The position numbers were made by a program, and so were the translations under genes. Under the pieces are notes generated by a model, which was not told where the DNA came from, made no database searches, and saw only the letters and a program-made list of their open reading frames with translations. DNA of 64,000 bases from Desulfobacterales bacterium (lineage in GTDB: Bacteria; Desulfobacterota; UBA8473): assembly GCA_016209225.1 (NCBI GenBank), contig JACQWO010000068.1, positions 1 to 64,000 on the forward strand. Reading direction: 5' to 3'. Of the stretch, positions 36,787 through 45,685 are shown one piece after another; position 1 is the first letter of the stretch, and each line of letters opens with the position of its first letter.

Positions 36787-36815
36787 TTTATAGTATTTTT
36801 AAAAACATTTGTCAA
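36787..36815 (-). promoter_or_regulatory. Promoter of tRNA-Leu(TAA)
   Basis: On the minus strand TTGACA (36810-36815) and TATAAA (36787-36792) are separated by 17 bp, about 100 bp upstream of the tRNA. The rest of the 36686-37084 gap holds only the hrcA promoter and CIRCE. Confidence 0.6.
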
Positions 36816-36984
36816 CCCATTATTTAATAATTAGCGGGATTTAGAATTAAGCATCTGAAACGAAAACACTATAACAACATGACACTTAGGGAGTTCTTGT
36901 AGAAAAAACAAGGACGGATAGAATTATTACCCTTCAATTAAAAATAACATAAAGTAGATCATCGTAAAAACAAAAAATTTTTAC

Positions 36985-37013
36985 TTGACAATAAAGGTAG
37001 TGGTTGTTATTTT
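36985..37013 (+). promoter_or_regulatory. Promoter of hrcA-grpE-dnaK
   Basis: TTGACA (36985-36990), 17-bp spacer, TATTTT (37008-37013), directly upstream of CIRCE, so bound HrcA would cover the start of transcription. Confidence 0.65.
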
Positions 37014-37021
37014 ATTAAATA

Positions 37022-37048
37022 CTAGCACTCTTTCACAAAGAGTGCTAA
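37022..37048. promoter_or_regulatory. CIRCE operator
   Basis: CTAGCACTC, nine bases, GAGTGCTAA: eight of nine positions of the left arm match the consensus TTAGCACTC and the right arm is exact. This is the binding site of HrcA, encoded 37 bp downstream. Confidence 0.95.
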
Positions 37049-37084
37049 CTTTATAAAATATCTTAATTTTAAATAGGTGGGACA

Positions 37085-38122
37085 ATGGCTGAAACATTAT
37101 TAGAGAGAAGCACAAACATCCTACATGCCGTAATTAATGAATACATTTTAACAGGTGAACCGGTGGGTTCTCGTACTATTTCAAAAAAGTATAATCTGGA
37201 TCTAAGCCCTGCTTCTATAAGGAATGCCATGGCAGACCTTGAAGAAATGGGGCTTTTGTCTCAACCTCATACATCAGCAGGGAGAATTCCTACAGATGAA
37301 GGGCTGCGTTACTACGTAGATTCTATTTTAAAAGTCAGAAAGCTTACCAAACAAGAAAAGGAGACTATTAAGAGTCGATATCGACCTTTAAATCTAGAGA
37401 TTACAGATGTCATGAAAGAGACTTCATTGGTTCTCTCTAAAATCTCCCGATATACGGGAATCGTTTTGGCCCCCAAATTTAATAACAGAATCTTTAAACA
37501 TATAGAATTTATTAAACTCAATGAGAATCAGATACTGATTGTCTTTGTTTCGAAAGCAGGGATCATTGATAATAAGGTTATCGAAATAGAAGAAAATCTT
37601 TCTCAAGATGAGTTGTACAAGTTTACCCGATACCTAAATGAAATCTTGACCGATCTAACCTTAAGCGAGGTAAGGGAGAAGATCATCGATGAGATGAAAA
37701 AGGAAAGCAACATGTATGACCGGTTACTCTCAAGGGCTTTAAAAATAAGTCAAAAGGTCTTTGGCAGCTACCCAGAGGATGATATCTATATAGGCGGGAA
37801 GTGTAATATCTTTGAATTCCCTGAATTCTGTGATGTGGAAAAGATGAAAACTATTTTACGTACCTTTGAAGAGAAGAACATCTTGATAAAGTTGTTAGAT
37901 AAAGCAATGGGGGCAGATGGAATCCAGATTTTTATTGGTACAGAAAGTCAATCTCAGGAAATGGAGGGATGCAGTATAGTGATCTCCCCTTATACCTGGA
38001 AAGATTATGCTCTAGGTACCCTTGGGGTAATTGGACCAACCAGGATGAACTATTGTGATGTCGTTCCAATAGTCGATTACACTGCTAAAATGGTCAGTAA
38101 AATAATGGACACGAGATACTAA
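37085..38122 (+). CDS. hrcA: Heat-inducible transcription repressor HrcA
   Basis: A 345-residue repressor that binds CIRCE and is kept active by GroEL. The winged-helix N-terminus has EYILTGEPVGSRTISKKY, LSPASIRNAMADLEEMGLL and QPHTSAGRIPTDEGLRYYVD. The C-terminal domain ends with GPTRMNYCDVVPIVDY. It heads hrcA-grpE-dnaK and so represses its own operon. dnaJ does not follow in this window. Confidence 0.97.
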   Translation: MAETLLERSTNILHAVINEYILTGEPVGSRTISKKYNLDLSPASIRNAMADLEEMGLLSQPHTSAGRIPTDEGLRYYVDSILKVRKLTKQEKETIKSRYRPLNLEITDVMKETSLVLSKISRYTGIVLAPKFNNRIFKHIEFIKLNENQILIVFVSKAGIIDNKVIEIEENLSQDELYKFTRYLNEILTDLTLSEVREKIIDEMKKESNMYDRLLSRALKISQKVFGSYPEDDIYIGGKCNIFEFPEFCDVEKMKTILRTFEEKNILIKLLDKAMGADGIQIFIGTESQSQEMEGCSIVISPYTWKDYALGTLGVIGPTRMNYCDVVPIVDYTAKMVSKIMDTRY

Positions 38123-38163
38123 CCCTCAAGTCAGTTGCTTCGCAACAAATTTGAGAAGTCAGC

Positions 38164-38201
38164 CCCGTTAGAGGCCAATAGAGATCAAGCCTCTAACCGG
38201 G
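38164..38201. repeat. Hairpin between hrcA and grpE
   Basis: CCCGTTAGAGGC (38164-38175) pairs with GCCTCTAACCGGG (38189-38201), preceded by a small GTTGCttcgCAAC hairpin. There is no T-tract; an mRNA processing or stability site inside the operon is possible. Confidence 0.5.
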
Positions 38202-38222
38202 TCAGTAATCAGGAAGGAAGTA

Positions 38223-38918
38223 ATGAATACAAAAGAACCGGGCAGTAGGCCCAAAAAAGGCAAGAAAGTAGAGACAGGGAGTCAGGTTACAAAAGAGGAG
38301 GGAAAAGTTGTAGAGAAAGGAGAAAAGGAGGAAGAGAATGAAGACCGAGAAGAAGAATTAAAAAAACAGCTTCAGGCCAGAGAGAAAGAGGCAACAGAGA
38401 ATTTCGACAGATTGCTGCGAACACAGGCCGAATTTGAGAATTATAAAAAAAGGATGGAGAGAGAGAGGACAGATACAATAAAGTTCTGTAATGGGAACCT
38501 TATAATGGATATGTTGCCTATCGTTGACAACCTGGAGATGGCATTACAGCATGGGGAAAATTCTAGTCCCAATAATTCTCAACCCCTGGTTGAAGGTGTT
38601 GAGATGGTCTTAAACCAATTAATGAAGAGTCTAGAAAAATTCGGTGTTACCAGTTTTTCTTCCGTTGGAGAAAAATTTGACCCCAATCGGCATGAAGCAA
38701 TGATGCAAGTTGAAAGCGATGAGCACGAGGCTAATTTCGTTATTTCAGAGTTCCAGAAGGGCTACTTTTTAAATGATAGGCTTCTTAGGCCGGCAAAGGT
38801 TACAGTTACTGCACCACGTGTAAAATCAGGTACAGAGAATGGGAATATAGTGAATGAGGATAAAACAACAACTAGCGTAACTACTCAGGTAGATAGACTG
38901 AAGGTGGAAGACTGTTAG
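38223..38918 (+). CDS. grpE: Nucleotide exchange factor GrpE
   Basis: Releases ADP from DnaK. The protein has a long charged coiled coil (residues about 25-85), then LLRTQAEFENYKKR and the beta-domain pattern FDPNRHEAMMQ and GYFLNDRLLRPAKVTVT. Its 231 residues run past the normal family end: the last 13 residues (VTTQVDRLKVEDC) are encoded by a palindromic repeat starting at 38877. AAGGAAG precedes the ATG. Confidence 0.93.
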   Translation: MNTKEPGSRPKKGKKVETGSQVTKEEGKVVEKGEKEEENEDREEELKKQLQAREKEATENFDRLLRTQAEFENYKKRMERERTDTIKFCNGNLIMDMLPIVDNLEMALQHGENSSPNNSQPLVEGVEMVLNQLMKSLEKFGVTSFSSVGEKFDPNRHEAMMQVESDEHEANFVISEFQKGYFLNDRLLRPAKVTVTAPRVKSGTENGNIVNEDKTTTSVTTQVDRLKVEDC

Positions 38919-38957
38919 GACACTTCAGCCTTCGGTCTTCAGCCAAACGGCCTGTTT
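38877..38957. repeat. Palindromic element fused to grpE 3' end
   Basis: The left end GTAACTACTCAGGTAGATAG (38877 on) is intact and lies inside the grpE frame. The right side (cagccttcggtcttcagcc, then a degenerate cctgtttatc) pairs with gactgaaggtggaagact. It belongs to the same family as 22794-23265. Confidence 0.7.
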
Positions 38958-39005
38958 ATCAATCAGTTGATGGATATAGCTGCTGAGTGAAGCAAGGAGG
39001 AAAAT

Positions 39006-40922
39006 ATGGGAAAAGTAATAGGGATTGATTTAGGGACCACTAATTCATGTGTAGCTATTATGGAGGGTGGAGACCCCAAAGTTATTACTAATGCAGAAGG
39101 TAGTAGAACAACACCGTCTATGGTTGCATTTACAGACAATGGGGAGAGGTTGGTTGGGCAAATAGCCAAAAGACAGGCAATAACCAACCCTGAAAATACC
39201 GTGTTTGCTGTCAAGAGGCTTATTGGCAGGAAATATGATTCAAAAGAAGTCCAGACGGACATACCCAATCTTCCGTATAAGATTACGAAAGGAAAGAAAG
39301 GAGATGCCCAGGTTAATATAAGAGGCAAAGATTACAGTTCAGCAGAGATATCCGCAATGATCTTACAGAAGATGAAGCAGACAGCAGAGGACTATCTCGG
39401 TGAAAAGGTAACTGAGGCGGTAATTACCGTCCCGGCATATTTTAACGATAGTCAGCGCCAGGACACAAAGGATGCCGGAAGGATTGCTGGATTGAATGTT
39501 TTGAGGATAATAAACGAACCGACCGCTGCATCCTTAGCTTATGGTCTTGACAAAAAGAAGGATGAAAAGATTGCTGTATTTGATCTGGGGGGAGGAACGT
39601 ACGATATATCAATCCTTGAGATTGGGGATGGCGTCTTTGAAGTAAAGGCGACCAACGGTGATACCCACCTGGGTGGAGAGGACTTTGACATCAGAATTAT
39701 TGATTACTTAGCTGCTGAGTTTAAGAAAGATCAGGGGATTGATCTGAGACAAGACAAGATGGCACTGCAAAGATTGAAAGAGGCGGCGGAAAAGGCAAAA
39801 CATGAACTATCCACATCCACGGAGACAGATGTCAACCTGCCCTTTATAACAGCAGATGCCAGCGGTCCTAAGCATCTTAATATTAAACTTACACGGGCAA
39901 AGCTGGAGCAATTAGTGGATGACTTGATTGAGAAGGTAGTACCCCCATGTATGACTGCCTTGAAAGATGCTGGACTAAAACCCTCTGACATCGATGAGGC
40001 TATCCTTGTGGGTGGAATGACCAGAATGCCAAAGGTTCAGCAAAAAGTAAGAGAAATATTTGGCAAGGAGCCTCATAGGGGTGTAAACCCGGATGAAGTA
40101 GTTGCTGTTGGGGCAGCCATACAGGCCGGTGTTCTGAAGGGTGAGGTGAAAGATGTACTCCTCCTTGATGTTACACCTCTTTCCCTGGGTATCGAAACCC
40201 TGGGAGGTATATTCACCAAACTCATTGAGAAAAACACTACCATCCCTACCAAGAAGAGCCAGACCTTCTCTACGGCAGAAGATAACCAACCGGCAGTGAG
40301 TATCCATGTGTTACAAGGGGAGCGTGAAATGGCACAGTACAACAAGACGCTTGGCAGATTTGAATTGCTTGGGATTCCCCCTGCCCCCCGGGGAATGCCC
40401 CAGATCGAGGTAACCTTCGATATCGACGCTAATGGAATCGTCCATGTGTCTGCCAAGGATTTAGGAACCGGCAAAGAGCAATCAATAGAGATTACTGCCT
40501 CCAGCGGACTTACAGAAGAAGAGATCAAGAACATGATAAAAGAGGCAGAGGTACATTCCGAGGAGGACAAAAATAAGAGAGATTTGGCTGAAGCTCGAAA
40601 TCAGGCCGATACCCTTATTTATACTACAGAAAAAACCTTGAAAGAGCATGGAGACAGTGTTGATGCAGCTGAAAAACAAAACATAGAGGACGCTATTGCA
40701 AAAGTAAAGAGAGAGATGGAAGGTTCGGATTCAAATGCCATCAAAAATGCCTGCGAAGAACTAGGCAAAGCATCCCATAAATTGGCAGAAAGTATGTATG
40801 CCAAGGCATCTCAAGCTGCAGGCGCTGATTCCTCAAAAACACAGACTGATGAAGATGCGGGGAAACCCTCAGATGAAAATGTGGTTGATGCCGACTTTGA
40901 AGAGGTAAAGGACGATAAATAG
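39006..40922 (+). CDS. dnaK: Chaperone DnaK (Hsp70)
   Basis: The 638-residue Hsp70 has [56 protein letters not shown], the linker [15 protein letters not shown] and a C-terminal acidic tail ([11 protein letters not shown]). AGGAGG lies before the ATG. It is the last gene of the CIRCE-controlled operon. Its stop codon TAG is shared with the start of a repeat. Confidence 0.98.
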   Translation: MGKVIGIDLGTTNSCVAIMEGGDPKVITNAEGSRTTPSMVAFTDNGERLVGQIAKRQAITNPENTVFAVKRLIGRKYDSKEVQTDIPNLPYKITKGKKGDAQVNIRGKDYSSAEISAMILQKMKQTAEDYLGEKVTEAVITVPAYFNDSQRQDTKDAGRIAGLNVLRIINEPTAASLAYGLDKKKDEKIAVFDLGGGTYDISILEIGDGVFEVKATNGDTHLGGEDFDIRIIDYLAAEFKKDQGIDLRQDKMALQRLKEAAEKAKHELSTSTETDVNLPFITADASGPKHLNIKLTRAKLEQLVDDLIEKVVPPCMTALKDAGLKPSDIDEAILVGGMTRMPKVQQKVREIFGKEPHRGVNPDEVVAVGAAIQAGVLKGEVKDVLLLDVTPLSLGIETLGGIFTKLIEKNTTIPTKKSQTFSTAEDNQPAVSIHVLQGEREMAQYNKTLGRFELLGIPPAPRGMPQIEVTFDIDANGIVHVSAKDLGTGKEQSIEITASSGLTEEEIKNMIKEAEVHSEEDKNKRDLAEARNQADTLIYTTEKTLKEHGDSVDAAEKQNIEDAIAKVKREMEGSDSNAIKNACEELGKASHKLAESMYAKASQAAGADSSKTQTDEDAGKPSDENVVDADFEEVKDDK

Positions 40923-40969
40923 GCTGAAAGCTTTTATAGCCTTCAGCCTAAACACCTGAGCTGTTTACT
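40913..40969. repeat. Truncated palindromic element after dnaK
   Basis: TAGGCTGAAAGC pairs with gccttcagccta, and the right end CACCTGAGCTGTTTAC matches the family end. The left terminal motif is lost in the dnaK sequence. The next gene starts immediately after it. Confidence 0.6.
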
Positions 40970-41521
40970 ATGCCTTTGGGGTTAAAAAGAACTTTATCCG
41001 CCGTTGTTGTTATACTACTCACTTTTTTGTTTGCCGGTTCTGCTATAGGGGTAGATGAAACCGATCGTATTAAAATTTACTTTAGCCCTAATGGCAACTG
41101 TGAACAGGCAATAATTGAAGAAATTGGAAGAGCCAAAAGCTATACCCGCATAGCGATGTTTAACTTCACAAACGGCCGCATAGCAAGGGCGCTTGTGAAG
41201 GTCTCCAAACAAGGAATAGACATAAAGGTTATTACGGACATGAAAAGTTCTTTAGATGATCATTCCAAAGGCAGGTTCCTTGAGAATAAAGGTATAAGCA
41301 TTAAATACAGGAAAGGACCCAATAGAAATAATCTAGGCGATGAGACCGGCTTGATGCACAATAAATTTGCCGTCATTGATGGGAAGGCAGTCATTACCGG
41401 ATCTTATAACTGGACAACTTCAGCAGAAAAGTGGAATTACGAAAATTTGCTAATCATACCGTCTGCTAGAGTAGCCGAGCTTTTCGAGAGAGAATTCAAT
41501 AGGCTCTGGATAAAAAAGTGA
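40970..41521 (+). CDS. Secreted single-HKD phospholipase D-type nuclease
   Basis: A 183-residue protein with a signal peptide (about 1-26, ending AGSAIGVD) and one HKD motif, HNKFAVIDGKAVITGSYNWT. Single-HKD enzymes of this size dimerise and act as nonspecific endonucleases (Nuc type) or phosphodiesterases. Location should be periplasmic. The ATG directly follows a palindromic element and has no good ribosome site, so expression may be low. It converges on tatC, 5 bp apart. Confidence 0.87.
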   Translation: MPLGLKRTLSAVVVILLTFLFAGSAIGVDETDRIKIYFSPNGNCEQAIIEEIGRAKSYTRIAMFNFTNGRIARALVKVSKQGIDIKVITDMKSSLDDHSKGRFLENKGISIKYRKGPNRNNLGDETGLMHNKFAVIDGKAVITGSYNWTTSAEKWNYENLLIIPSARVAELFEREFNRLWIKK

Positions 41522-41526
41522 AATGT

Positions 41527-42249
41527 TTAGGATTTTTTCCCAAACACCTTTGCTACCCATATACTCAATTCGTATAACAATAAAAGAGGAATAGCCATCA
41601 TCAACTGGGTTATCGCATCCGGACCTGGAGTAAGTATCGCAGAGACAATAAAGATAAGTACGATAGCATATTTCCTTTGAGAGGTAAGCATCTTTGCATT
41701 AACCACCCCAATCTTTGTTAAAAAGAAGATAAAGAGAGGCAGTTCAAATACAATCCCGAAGGCAAAAAGTAACCTTGTGGAGAAAGAGAGATACTCCCTG
41801 ACAGAGGGCAATGGCCGCATAGCCTCAGTAGCAAAACTCATAAGGTATTTAAAGCTAGCAGGGAAAACCACAAAATAACCAAACAGTGCCCCTCCAACAA
41901 AGAATATTGTTGAAAAGACAACAAAAGGAAAGGCATACTTCTTTTCTCTTTCATGAAGGCCAGGGGAAACAAAAGACCATATCTGATAGAGAACTACCGG
42001 ACTCGCAATAAAGACGCCGGCCAATAACGAGACTTTAAAGTAAATGAAAAAGGCTTCTGTCAACCCTGTAAATATTAACGTGCCTCCAGGTGGCATTGCC
42101 TCCAGCAGAGGTTTCATTAAAACGTTGAATATTCTCTCTGAAAAGGCATAGGAGACAATAAAGCAAATACCTACTGCGATAAAACAGATGATCAACCTTT
42201 TCCTTAACTCTTCAAGATGAGAAGTAAAGGGGAGCTTTTCATCAGCCAC
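41527..42249 (-). CDS. tatC: Twin-arginine translocase subunit TatC
   Basis: Core membrane receptor of the Tat pathway for folded proteins. It begins LPFTSHLEELRKRLII and has GLTEAFFIYFKVSL, SFVSPGLHEREKKY and SAILTPGPDAITQLMMAIPL, with six predicted membrane helices in 240 residues. It overlaps tatA by 8 bp. A Tat system fits the presence of molybdenum cofactor genes. Confidence 0.97.
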   Translation of the reverse strand: MADEKLPFTSHLEELRKRLIICFIAVGICFIVSYAFSERIFNVLMKPLLEAMPPGGTLIFTGLTEAFFIYFKVSLLAGVFIASPVVLYQIWSFVSPGLHEREKKYAFPFVVFSTIFFVGGALFGYFVVFPASFKYLMSFATEAMRPLPSVREYLSFSTRLLFAFGIVFELPLFIFFLTKIGVVNAKMLTSQRKYAIVLIFIVSAILTPGPDAITQLMMAIPLLLLYELSIWVAKVFGKKS

Positions 42250-42586
42250 TTAGCTCTTTACCTCCTGTCCCCTCTTTATCTTCTTCTATCATTTTTTTCT
42301 TTGTCGTCTGAGCTTCCAAAGTTTCTTCCTTATCTTTCGTTTCCCTTACTCCTATCGTTTCTGTAACATTTCTTACTATCTCTTTATAGTCTTTCAACAA
42401 TTCCTCTTTTTGATTAGTTAGTTCCCCCCCAATATCCAACTCCTCTTTAACCTCTTCGGCAGCCCTTTTAAACTCTGTTAACCCCCTTGCTAATGTCCTG
42501 GCTAGATCAGGCAATTTCTTTGGACCTATAAATATCAAAGCAACTATAAAGATTACTATAAGTTCCGGAATTCCAATCCCAAACAT
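42242..42586 (-). CDS. tatB: Twin-arginine translocase subunit TatA/TatB
   Basis: One N-terminal membrane helix in MFGIGIPELIVIFIVALIFI followed by GPKKLPDLARTLARGLTEFK and a charged amphipathic region; 114 residues. The start MFGIG and the long tail lean to TatB, but systems with a single TatA-like subunit exist. It forms a pair with tatC. No second tatA lies nearby. Confidence 0.9.
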   Translation of the reverse strand: MFGIGIPELIVIFIVALIFIGPKKLPDLARTLARGLTEFKRAAEEVKEELDIGGELTNQKEELLKDYKEIVRNVTETIGVRETKDKEETLEAQTTKKKMIEEDKEGTGGKELSG

Positions 42587-42721
42587 CCTTTTATCCTATG
42601 ATATTGGTTTTGCAAACTAACGTACTGATAAGTAATAGAGTTTTTTGTTATAACTGTCAATGATTATTTCCTCACATTTTTATAAATACCAATGGTTAAC
42701 TGCGATTAACAAATTTTAGTC

Positions 42722-42915
42722 GTAACTAATTCAGGCACAAAGAGACAAAGGCACATAGGCACAAAGTTGCGGGAATACGATCGGAATGCAGGACACAACC
42801 TGTCCAAATACCGCTTTGTAAACATCTTATAGGAACTTAAGCAACTCATTCTCTTCATATCTCTCGACTTTGTGCCTTTGGTGCTCTGTGCCTTTGTGCC
42901 TACCTGGGTAGTTAT
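42722..42915. repeat. Palindromic element with ggcacaaa filler
   Basis: The ends GTAACTAATTCAGG (42722) and CCTGGGTAGTTATT (to 42915) match the family. The arms consist of repeated ggcacaaag words (42735-42767, 42868-42901), unlike the ctgaagg words of other copies. About 100 bp of unrelated sequence fills the centre, without a gene. Confidence 0.72.
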
Positions 42916-43269
42916 TTTTAGTCTTATAAAAAAGTTACTTATAACAACCTTGAGATAATTTTAATTTTTTAGCCTTGACTAAAAAAAACTTTTAATATAA
43001 AAATAATTGTAGTTTTTTAACTAAGGGTTTCGTTAATCACAACTTTGGTAAGATTAACAATTACACTTTCATCCCACCTCACTATCTACTATGTTGGTAT
43101 CACATTTAATCTTTTCTACTGCTCACTATGGCCCTGGTAGGATGGGGTAGAGGCTTCTACTTCCCTTTTCGTTTTATTGTAGCTCATTCTTTTTATCCAG
43201 GATAATCCAGGAGATAAAAAACAGCTTTTAACATATTTCAAAAAATTTTAAAGCCTCTGGAGAGAGGGA
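42916..43269. other. Gene-free AT-rich gap upstream of moaC
   Basis: About 350 bp with several A/T runs. AAGATTAA (43050-43057) and TTAATCTT (43106-43113) form a small inverted repeat. No tRNA, clear promoter or molybdenum-cofactor riboswitch pattern was recognised. GAGAGGGA before 43270 is the moaC ribosome site. Confidence 0.4.
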
Positions 43270-43770
43270 ATGCCCCAATTAACCCATTTTGACGATGAAG
43301 GAATATCTAAGATGGTAGATATTACCGAGAAGGCAGTTACCAGGCGTGAAGCAATTGCCTCTGGTACTATAACAATGAAACCAGAGACCTTCCAAATGAT
43401 AGTCAGAAGGGAGATTAAAAAGGGTGACGTCCTAGAGGTTGCTAAAATAGCAGGCATAATGGCAGCAAAAAAGACCAGCAATTTAATTCCAATGTCTCAT
43501 CCCATAAATATAACCACTGTTGATATTCGTTTTTATCCAAACCAGGCAGACAGTAATATCGGAATCGAATCAAAGGTAAGGGTTGTTAGTAAGACGGGGG
43601 TAGAGATGGAGGCCCTTATGGCAGTGTCAGTAACAGCCTTAACTATCTATGATATGTGTAAATCAACAGATCGCGAGATGGTCATTTCAGATATAAAGCT
43701 ACTCAAAAAAAGCGGGGGGAAAAGCGGTGACTATATAAATAGGAAGATACCTAAGGGAGAGAAAGAATGA
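43270..43770 (+). CDS. moaC: Cyclic pyranopterin monophosphate synthase
   Basis: Second step of molybdenum cofactor synthesis. MVDITEKAVTRREAIASG, AGIMAAKKTSNLIPMSHP, KTGVEMEALMAVSVTALTIY and DMCKSTDRE carry the family pattern. 166 residues. Its stop overlaps the start of the next gene (ATGA). Together with fdhD it implies molybdo- or tungstoenzymes. Confidence 0.97.
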   Translation: MPQLTHFDDEGISKMVDITEKAVTRREAIASGTITMKPETFQMIVRREIKKGDVLEVAKIAGIMAAKKTSNLIPMSHPINITTVDIRFYPNQADSNIGIESKVRVVSKTGVEMEALMAVSVTALTIYDMCKSTDREMVISDIKLLKKSGGKSGDYINRKIPKGEKE

Positions 43771-44636
43771 AAGATTTGTCCAAAGAGAACCAAGGGAACT
43801 TTCAAGAGACCTTAAGAATAAACGCTTTGCTGGAAATAAGCAAGGCTTTAAGCTCATCTCCGGACATAAAGATGTCGCTCAATAAAGTAATGAATACCCT
43901 TGCTTTATGTCTGACCATGAGCCAGGGTTCTTTGATACTGTTGGATTCAGAGACAAAGGAGCTGATTATGGAAGTTGTCTATGGACCTGGCAAACAAGGG
44001 ACAGAAGAGAGAGACATTCACAAAAAGGTCATTGAAAGTGGATTGCCGGTAGCTGTCTCCAGCTTTGGTGGAACTCCCTTGTTTTTGGATAGTTCAAAGA
44101 TGCCAGACATAAAAAAGCAGGATATCTCCTATTTATGCGTACCGATGAAGACCGAAGATACGGTTGTGGGGGTACTTACAGTAGACCGCCTTTTCGATGA
44201 TAGTGTGGCATTTGGTGAGGACTTAATTTTACTAAACAGCATCACATCCATTATTGCCCGAACAATAAAGATTTGCAATACAGTAGAAAAGGAACGGAAA
44301 GACCTCATTAGAGAGAACAAACTCCTCCGTCATGAGCTGGAAAAACTAAAGGGAGTCAACCCCATAGATAGACATGAGTTGAAAACAAATCCACAAAAAC
44401 AACTCTCCATAGAAAAGGTTTTAGAAAAGAAACTGGATGAGATAATAACAGTACTGGACGTAAAGACTGAAGGCAAGAGAAGATTATATGCCGATATTAT
44501 ATCCAATGTAGAGAAGATATTAATAAAATTGGCACTTAATAGAACAAAGAGCATAAAATATGAGGCGGCTCGTTTTCTAGGGATTAACAGGAATACTTTA
44601 CATAAAAAGATGCATGATTTAAATATTTCAGTTTAA
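43767..44636 (+). CDS. GAF-domain regulator with Fis-type helix-turn-helix
   Basis: A 289-residue protein with a GAF domain (about 25-175: GSLILLDSETKEL, LCVPMKTEDTVVGVLTVDR), a charged helical linker, and a C-terminal Fis-type HTH (about 240-288: SIKYEAARFLGINRNTLHKKM). The AAA+ domain of sigma-54 activators that would lie between is absent, so it is a GAF-HTH two-part regulator. GAF may sense a small molecule. It overlaps moaC by 4 bp, which suggests a link to molybdenum cofactor supply. Confidence 0.8.
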   Translation: MKDLSKENQGNFQETLRINALLEISKALSSSPDIKMSLNKVMNTLALCLTMSQGSLILLDSETKELIMEVVYGPGKQGTEERDIHKKVIESGLPVAVSSFGGTPLFLDSSKMPDIKKQDISYLCVPMKTEDTVVGVLTVDRLFDDSVAFGEDLILLNSITSIIARTIKICNTVEKERKDLIRENKLLRHELEKLKGVNPIDRHELKTNPQKQLSIEKVLEKKLDEIITVLDVKTEGKRRLYADIISNVEKILIKLALNRTKSIKYEAARFLGINRNTLHKKMHDLNISV

Positions 44637-44727
44637 AAGGATTGTTTGGCAAGGTTCCCTTTACTTTAGGTTTTCAAAACAACCTTTACCCAAGTTACAA
44701 AAATACTGATACTTGAGAAGCAAAAAT

Positions 44728-44750
44728 AGCCCCTTAGGGCTTTTATTTTT
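44728..44750 (+). terminator. Intrinsic terminator after GAF regulator
   Basis: AGCCC, CTTA loop, GGGCT, then TTTATTTTT. It lies between the GAF-HTH gene and glyQ. Confidence 0.75.
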
Positions 44751-44798
44751 GTCTGCTACCTGCTGCTGATCGTTGACCATAAGTTGGGGTAACACAAC

Positions 44799-45671
44799 AT
44801 GATGAATTTTCAAGAAATCATACTATCACTTCAAAGGTTCTGGTCTGACAGGGGTTGCGTCATTCAGCAACCCTATGGTATTGAGGTTGGAGCAGGAACA
44901 TTCAACCCTGCCACCTTTCTTCGGGTTATAGGCCCTGAGCCATGGAATGTGGCATACGTTGAACCCTCCCGCCGACCTACCGACGGCAGGTATGGAAAAA
45001 ATCCAAACCGTCTTCAACATTACTATCAATTTCAGGTAATAATGAAACCTTCCCCAATGGATATCCAGGATATCTATCTAAAGAGTTTAGAAGAACTTGG
45101 CATAGACCTATTAGCCCATGATATAAGGTTTGTTGAAGATGATTGGGAGTCCCCTACACTTGGTGCCTGGGGTTTGGGCTGGGAGGTCTGGTTGGATGGA
45201 ATGGAAATAACTCAGTTCACCTATTTTCAGCAGGCTGGCGGCATAGACCTCAAACCTGTTTCTATTGAGCTGACATATGGACTTGAAAGGATTGCCATGT
45301 ACCTCCAGGGGATAGATAACGTATTTGATCTTAAATGGGCAGGGAAGATAAGATACGGGGATATACATCACCAAAGTGAGGTAGAATTCTCTGTCTATAA
45401 TTTTGAGCTGGCTGATGTGGCTATGTTGTTTAATCTGTTTGACATGTATGAGAAAGAATCTTTAGAACTGATTAATAAGGGCTTGGTATTGCCGGCTTAT
45501 GAATACTGTTTAAAATGCTCTCATACCTTTAACCTGCTGGATGCAAGAAAGGCTATAAGTGTAACTGAAAGAACGAGTTTTATAGGCAGGGTGAGAAACC
45601 TTGCAGGATTATGTGCAAAGGGTTATCTTAAACAAAGGGAAGATATGGGGTTCCCACTGCTTGAAGATTAA
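44799..45671 (+). CDS. glyQ: Glycyl-tRNA synthetase alpha subunit
   Basis: Catalytic subunit of the bacterial alpha2beta2 glycyl-tRNA synthetase. [54 protein letters not shown] and [20 protein letters not shown] are family marks. 290 residues. ATGATG allows two adjacent starts. glyS follows 14 bp downstream. Confidence 0.98.
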   Translation: MMNFQEIILSLQRFWSDRGCVIQQPYGIEVGAGTFNPATFLRVIGPEPWNVAYVEPSRRPTDGRYGKNPNRLQHYYQFQVIMKPSPMDIQDIYLKSLEELGIDLLAHDIRFVEDDWESPTLGAWGLGWEVWLDGMEITQFTYFQQAGGIDLKPVSIELTYGLERIAMYLQGIDNVFDLKWAGKIRYGDIHHQSEVEFSVYNFELADVAMLFNLFDMYEKESLELINKGLVLPAYEYCLKCSHTFNLLDARKAISVTERTSFIGRVRNLAGLCAKGYLKQREDMGFPLLED

Positions 45672-45685
45672 TTAGGATTAGTACT

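Noticed and set aside
40970-41521. PLD-type gene as cardiolipin synthase
   Set aside because: It has a single HKD motif, a signal peptide and 183 residues, which fits Nuc-type nucleases rather than two-HKD lipid synthases.
43120-43230. Molybdenum-cofactor riboswitch upstream of moaC
   Set aside because: The GC-rich conserved core of that class was not found; only weak inverted repeats are present.
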